Positions 15,040-18,102 of a stretch of 18,102 nucleotides of DNA are shown piece after piece. The notes beneath the pieces are model-generated. The model was not told the DNA's origin. It made no database searches and saw nothing but the letters and a program-made list of their open reading frames with translations. The stretch covers positions 1 to 18,102 of the forward strand of contig CAMEZU010000011.1 of assembly GCA_945947925.1 (NCBI GenBank), read 5' to 3'. Source of the stretch: an uncultured Verrucomicrobiota bacterium. Its GTDB lineage: Bacteria; Verrucomicrobiota; Kiritimatiellia; RFP12; UBA1067. The translations under genes were made by a program, and so were the position numbers. The number at the start of each line of letters is the position of its first letter. Position 1 is the first letter of the stretch.

Positions 15040-17421
15040 TCACGAAAGCGCGAGGACCGCGCCGAGCTCCTCGTCCGAAAGCTGGAGGAGGAAGGACTCG
15101 CCGCTCGTGACGAGCGACCCCGCGACGCGCGACTTGCGCTCGAGGATCTCGTCCACGTGCTCCTCAAGCGTCCCCTCGGTGATGAAGGCGTGCACGAAGA
15201 CCGTCTTCGTCTGGCCGATGCGGTGCGCGCGGTCCGTCGCCTGCGCCTCCACCGCCGGATTCCACCAGCGGTCGAAATGGACGACGTGCGTCGCCTTCGT
15301 GAGGTTGAGGCCGAAGCCGCCCGCCTTCAGGGACAGGATGAAGCAGGAGGCGCCCGCGCCGTTGAACGCGGCGACCTCGGCTTCGCGCTGGTGCGCGGAA
15401 AGCCCGCCGTGCAGGAACGGGAACGTCTTGCCGAAACGCTTCTCGAGCACCTTGCGGATCGTTGCGCCGACCTTCGCGTACTGCGTGAAGACGAGCGCGC
15501 TTTCGCCCGCCTCGAAGACGCTCGCGAGGAGTTCGCAGAGCCGCTCCAGCTTGCCCGCGCCGTCGCAGACGAGCTTGAGCCGCGTCAGGAGCGCGAACAC
15601 GTCCCCCTGCCGCCGGTCGCTCGCCCGGTAGTCGGCGAGCGCCGTCTCGTACGCGGTCCGCTGCGCCGGCGACAGCACGCAGTATTCCTTGATTTCGCGC
15701 TTCTCCCCGAGCTCGCCCGCGATCTCCTCGTCACTCTTTAGGCGCCGCAGGACGAACGGCTCGAGCGCCTGCCTGAGCTTCTTTGCCGCGACACTCCGCT
15801 CGTCGAGCGCGATTGGCTTCACGAAGCGGTCCGTGAACGACTTGCGGTCCCCGAGGAACCCCGGATTCAGGAACTCCTCGAGACTCCAGACGTCCGCAAC
15901 CGTATTCTCCACCGGCGTGCCCGTGAGCGCCAGACGTCGCGGCGCCCCGAGGGCGCGGGCCGCGCGCGCGACCTGCGTGTCCGGGTTCTTGACGGCCTGC
16001 GCCTCGTCGAGGACGAGTCCCGACCAGGCCGTCTGGCGCAGGATCTGATAGTCCCGCACCAGCAGGGAATAGCTCGTCACCACGACGTCCGCATCCGCCG
16101 TCGCGCGCCGAAAGCCCTGCTCGAGCTGGCGTCCCTCGCCCTGATGGACGTAGACCTTCAGACCCGGCGCGAACTTCGCGAACTCATGCCGCCAGTTGCT
16201 GACCAGCGTCAGCGGCGCCACGATGAGGAAGGGAGGTGGAGGGTTGGAAGGTTGGAGAGCGCGACAGTGGAGGATCCAGGCGATGGTCTGGATCGTCTTG
16301 CCAAGGCCCATGTCGTCCGCGAGCAGCGCGCCGAAGCCGTGGTCCGTCAGGAAACGGATCCACGCAACGCCGCGGCGCTGGTAGGGACGCAGCTCGCCGG
16401 CGAGTCCCGGGACGGGACCGGCCGGGGCAGGCGTGCGTTCGCCGCGCGCCGCCAGGCTCGCGCGCAGCTCGTTGACGAGTCCGCGCAGCCACCCGTGCGC
16501 CCGCGCCTCGGCGACCTCGAGACGTCCGACCGCGCCGATGCCGCTCGCGAAGCCGATGGCCTCGTTGGCGGAGAGCGTCTTGCTGTCGCTTTTCTCAAGC
16601 GCGCGGAGCGCCTCCTTGAGGATGTTGCGGTCTACCTCAATCCAGCGGTCCCGGAAGAAGACGAGCGTCGACTTCTGCTCAAGGAGGAAGCGGATCTCCT
16701 CGGCGGACACGACTTCGCCCGCGACGCGGACGACGAGCTTGCCCGTGATCGGCTGATGCGGCTCCGGATTGTCGGCGCCGTCCTGTCGGAGGTCGATCTC
16801 CGCCGCAACCGAGGCGGCGAGGTCGCAGCCCGTCACCGTGTAGCCCGCCGCGTCGAGGTCGTGGGCGCCGCTGCGGAGAAAGCTCTCGGCCTCGGCACGG
16901 GAGAGCGCGACGGCGAGGCGTCCGTCCGTCGGATTGGTCCGCAGGCTGCGGAGGGGGGCGAAGACGAAGGCGGACTGTCCGAGCGCGCGCAGTCCGCGGC
17001 GTCCCTTCGGCGAGGTGCAGCGGATCTCGAAGCCGTCGTGCCGTTCGCCACAGCCCGTCACGAGTTCGAACGCAATCGCCGCGCGGGCCGCGACGTCGTC
17101 CTCGGCCGCACCGTTCCACTCGCGGAGTTCGGACGCGAAGGCCGCGCATTCCGCCTCGTCCCAGCGGACGAGTCCCGTCCGGCTGCGCAGGGCCATCAGC
17201 CAGGCGTCGTGGAGGGTCTCGTGGTCCTGATCCTCGGCGTCGGCGCTCAGCGGCGTCATCGCGGCTGCGCGGACGTACTCGTCGATCCACGGGTTGTCGG
17301 CGGCTCCCAGCCCGCGCCAACGCGCGTGCCAGCCGTCCTCCTCGCGGAGAAAGTCGGGGTAGATGCGGCTCTCGGCAATCAGCCGGAGGGCCTCACTTTG
17401 CTTCGGACTGAGGCTCTTCAT
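15040..17421 (-). CDS. SNF2/HepA-family DNA-dependent ATPase (helicase-like)
   Basis: This is an SF2 Swi2/Snf2-type ATPase that likely remodels protein-DNA complexes; its exact target is unknown. The 793 residues include an N-terminal region (1-230) with no motif I recognise, then a segment resembling the bacterial SNF2-associated domain (about 227-285, with STLVFFRDRWIEVD). The ATPase core has motif I DDMGLGKT (369-376), DEAQ (472-475), TGTPVEN (500-506), the helicase C domain with VFTQYAK (645-651) and motif VI QATDRAHRIGQ (727-737). The frame stays open upstream, but the Arg/Ser-rich extension is a shadow of the preceding gene. ATG 17421 is the best start and overlaps that gene by 29 nt. 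Residues about 388-397 (Pro/Gln-rich) come from a simple-sequence tract. Confidence 0.92.
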   Translation of the reverse strand: MKSLSPKQSEALRLIAESRIYPDFLREEDGWHARWRGLGAADNPWIDEYVRAAAMTPLSADAEDQDHETLHDAWLMALRSRTGLVRWDEAECAAFASELREWNGAAEDDVAARAAIAFELVTGCGERHDGFEIRCTSPKGRRGLRALGQSAFVFAPLRSLRTNPTDGRLAVALSRAEAESFLRSGAHDLDAAGYTVTGCDLAASVAAEIDLRQDGADNPEPHQPITGKLVVRVAGEVVSAEEIRFLLEQKSTLVFFRDRWIEVDRNILKEALRALEKSDSKTLSANEAIGFASGIGAVGRLEVAEARAHGWLRGLVNELRASLAARGERTPAPAGPVPGLAGELRPYQRRGVAWIRFLTDHGFGALLADDMGLGKTIQTIAWILHCRALQPSNPPPPFLIVAPLTLVSNWRHEFAKFAPGLKVYVHQGEGRQLEQGFRRATADADVVVTSYSLLVRDYQILRQTAWSGLVLDEAQAVKNPDTQVARAARALGAPRRLALTGTPVENTVADVWSLEEFLNPGFLGDRKSFTDRFVKPIALDERSVAAKKLRQALEPFVLRRLKSDEEIAGELGEKREIKEYCVLSPAQRTAYETALADYRASDRRQGDVFALLTRLKLVCDGAGKLERLCELLASVFEAGESALVFTQYAKVGATIRKVLEKRFGKTFPFLHGGLSAHQREAEVAAFNGAGASCFILSLKAGGFGLNLTKATHVVHFDRWWNPAVEAQATDRAHRIGQTKTVFVHAFITEGTLEEHVDEILERKSRVAGSLVTSGESFLLQLSDEELGAVLALS
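16231..16257 (+). repeat. GG-rich simple-sequence tract inside the SNF2 gene
   Basis: Eight GG or GGG runs separated by one or two bases, including GGTTGGAAGGTTGG, on the plus strand (template strand of the gene). It encodes the Pro-rich loop between motif I and the FLIVAPLTLV strand. The spacing would permit a two-tetrad G-quadruplex. Confidence 0.6.
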
Positions 17422-17983
17422 CGGCGGGCGCTTCCGCGGCCGGTTCGGCGGCCTCCTCTTCCTGGGCGACTTCGCCCAGCGTCTTCGTGCCCGAGAGGAG
17501 CGCCACGACCTGCTGCTGGACCTCCCCGAGGTTCTCGAGGCGGAGGCGCGGATCGAGGATGACGAACGTGTCGCCCTGCTTGCGATCCTCATACACGCGG
17601 CGGATCGTCCCGTCCTCCAGCTCCTTCGCGTCGCGTTCGACCAGGATCTTCGAGCGCTCGAGCATGACCGCCAGGACGTAGACGACGTTCTTCATCGCCG
17701 GATCGTCCAGCGTCATCAGCTTGCGGAGCAGCTCGCCCGCGTCTTCCTTCTTCAGGGCTTCCTTCTTCTCCTCCTTGACGGGAGCGAAATAGACGCCGTC
17801 CCACTGCGAGAACGGCTTCCAGTCCCTCTCCGCAGTCTTCCAGCATTCGGGGTGGCAGTCGAAGCGTTCGTAGCCGCCGGGCGTTTCCTTCAACGCGCTG
17901 ATCAACGGCGCCTTGTCGACGAGAGGCTTCTCGCAGAAGCTGCAGACGTGTCCGCGAGACCTGATGTTCCATTCTTGTGACAT
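17393..17983 (-). CDS. CxxC zinc-binding-type hypothetical protein upstream of SNF2 ATPase
   Basis: I cannot assign a function to this 196-residue protein. Residues 14-47 carry Cys14-x2-Cys17 and Cys43-x3-Cys47 (with His44), consistent with one structural zinc site. A Trp-rich segment follows (AERDWKPFSQWDGVYFAPV), then a helical, charged middle (about 70-165) with KLMTLDDPAMKNVVYVLAVMLERSKILVERD, and finally an acidic Ala/Glu/Pro-rich tail. No signal or membrane segment is seen, so it is cytoplasmic. ATG 17983 follows a TATAAT by 7 nt. The end overlaps the SNF2 gene by 29 nt, so the two are co-transcribed and probably translationally coupled, which suggests a shared task on nucleic acid or protein-DNA complexes (inference). 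Confidence 0.85.
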   Translation of the reverse strand: MSQEWNIRSRGHVCSFCEKPLVDKAPLISALKETPGGYERFDCHPECWKTAERDWKPFSQWDGVYFAPVKEEKKEALKKEDAGELLRKLMTLDDPAMKNVVYVLAVMLERSKILVERDAKELEDGTIRRVYEDRKQGDTFVILDPRLRLENLGEVQQQVVALLSGTKTLGEVAQEEEAAEPAAEAPADEEPQSEAK

Positions 17984-17990
17984 ATCTGCT

Positions 17991-17999
17991 ATTATACCA
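17991..17999 (-). promoter_or_regulatory. Extended -10 promoter of the CxxC-protein/SNF2 unit
   Basis: TGGTATAAT on the minus strand matches an extended -10 (TGn plus exact TATAAT). No convincing -35 is visible. Seven nt separate TATAAT from ATG 17983, so transcription should start at or next to the A of the start codon, giving a leaderless mRNA. Confidence 0.75.
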
Positions 18000-18047
18000 A
18001 AAAGACGCCGTACGAAGACGCACTCCTGCGCGGCAGCGGATGTCTCG

Positions 18048-18082
18048 AAAAAGCAAAAACGAGAGCCGTGGGGCTCCCGTTT
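18048..18082 (-). terminator. Intrinsic terminator of the tRNA gene at the right edge
   Basis: On the minus strand AAACGGGAGCC (18082-18072), loop CCAC and GGCTCTCGTTT (18067-18057) form an 11-bp stem with one G-U pair. It runs into a T-rich stretch, TTTTTGCTTTTT (18059-18048). It begins right at the CCA end of the tRNA. Confidence 0.85.
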
Positions 18083-18102
18083 GGCGGAGAGAGGGGGATT
18101 CG
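18082..18102 (-). tRNA. tRNA 3' end, probably tRNA-Ser (rest outside window)
   Basis: Read on the minus strand, the last 21 bases give CGAAT (end of the T-loop), CCCCC (3' strand of the T-stem, 18097-18093), TCTCTCC (7-nt acceptor 3' strand, 18092-18086), discriminator G (18085) and encoded CCA (18084-18082). The implied acceptor 5' strand GGAGAGA with discriminator G73 is typical of bacterial tRNA-Ser. The anticodon is outside the window, so the identity is inferred. The encoded CCA and the terminator directly behind it support a real tRNA gene. Confidence 0.82.

Noticed and set aside
16971..16981. CGGACTGTCCG in the SNF2 gene, similar to the palindrome core
   Set aside because: The nine central bases match but both ends differ. 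Codons fit a normal protein segment, so it is not counted.
17422..17592. N-terminal extension of the SNF2 ATPase
   Set aside because: The extra 57 residues are Arg/Ser runs typical of a shadow of the overlapping upstream gene; ATG 17421 starts normal sequence.

Overview
The window is a GC-rich, gene-dense bacterial fragment (roughly 60-65% G+C by eye) with almost no intergenic space. Gene content fits a Gram-negative, diderm heterotroph: a lipoprotein and beta-barrel for outer-membrane polysaccharide export, a Wzc-type co-polymerase/kinase, and type-2 ArgC. My best guess is the PVC superphylum, possibly Kiritimatiellota or Lentisphaerota. That is an impression from style and gene content, not a proof.

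Layout. The only plus-strand gene is the 3' part of mfd (3-1550), which runs into the left edge. Everything else is on the minus strand, read here from right to left. The right edge holds the 3' end of a tRNA, probably tRNA-Ser (18082-18102), followed at once by an intrinsic terminator (18048-18082). Next comes a two-gene unit: a small CxxC zinc-binding-type protein (17393-17983) overlapping a SNF2-family ATPase (15040-17421). comEC (13504-14952) has its own promoter and a strong ribosome binding site. A three-gene operon follows: AMP-binding acyl-CoA synthetase, D-2-hydroxyacid dehydrogenase and tsaE (13448-10362), all overlapping. The last block is a seven-gene run from 10332 to 1540. It holds a short OPX-type polysaccharide export lipoprotein, an Ala-rich secreted protein of unknown function, an outer-membrane beta-barrel, an O-antigen ligase/polymerase-like membrane protein and a Wzc-like tyrosine kinase, then argC and ruvB. 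ruvB ends inside the 3' end of mfd.

How the genes work together. The five polysaccharide genes make a plausible chain-assembly and export machine: polymerase/ligase and chain-length kinase in the inner membrane, short periplasmic OPX lipoprotein, separate outer-membrane barrel. The Ala-rich secreted protein is an unrecognised extra part. No glycosyltransferase or flippase is in the window. mfd, ruvB and the SNF2 ATPase are DNA-transaction genes, argC is arginine biosynthesis and tsaE is tRNA t6A modification.

Most notable signals. (1) An 11-bp near-palindrome, GGGACAGTCCC, occurs eight times in 851 bp. It lies inside two coding genes, in three reading frames and both orientations, always in frame, including a 24-bp tandem array that adds GTVP repeats to the dehydrogenase. 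(2) Three operon-leading genes have a TATAAT box only 7-10 nt before the start codon, which implies leaderless or nearly leaderless mRNAs, while internal genes mostly use Shine-Dalgarno sequences or overlaps. (3) The Wzc-like kinase has Tyr/Gly-rich tails at both cytoplasmic ends. (4) The export system has a minimal OPX protein, a separate barrel and an unknown secreted protein.
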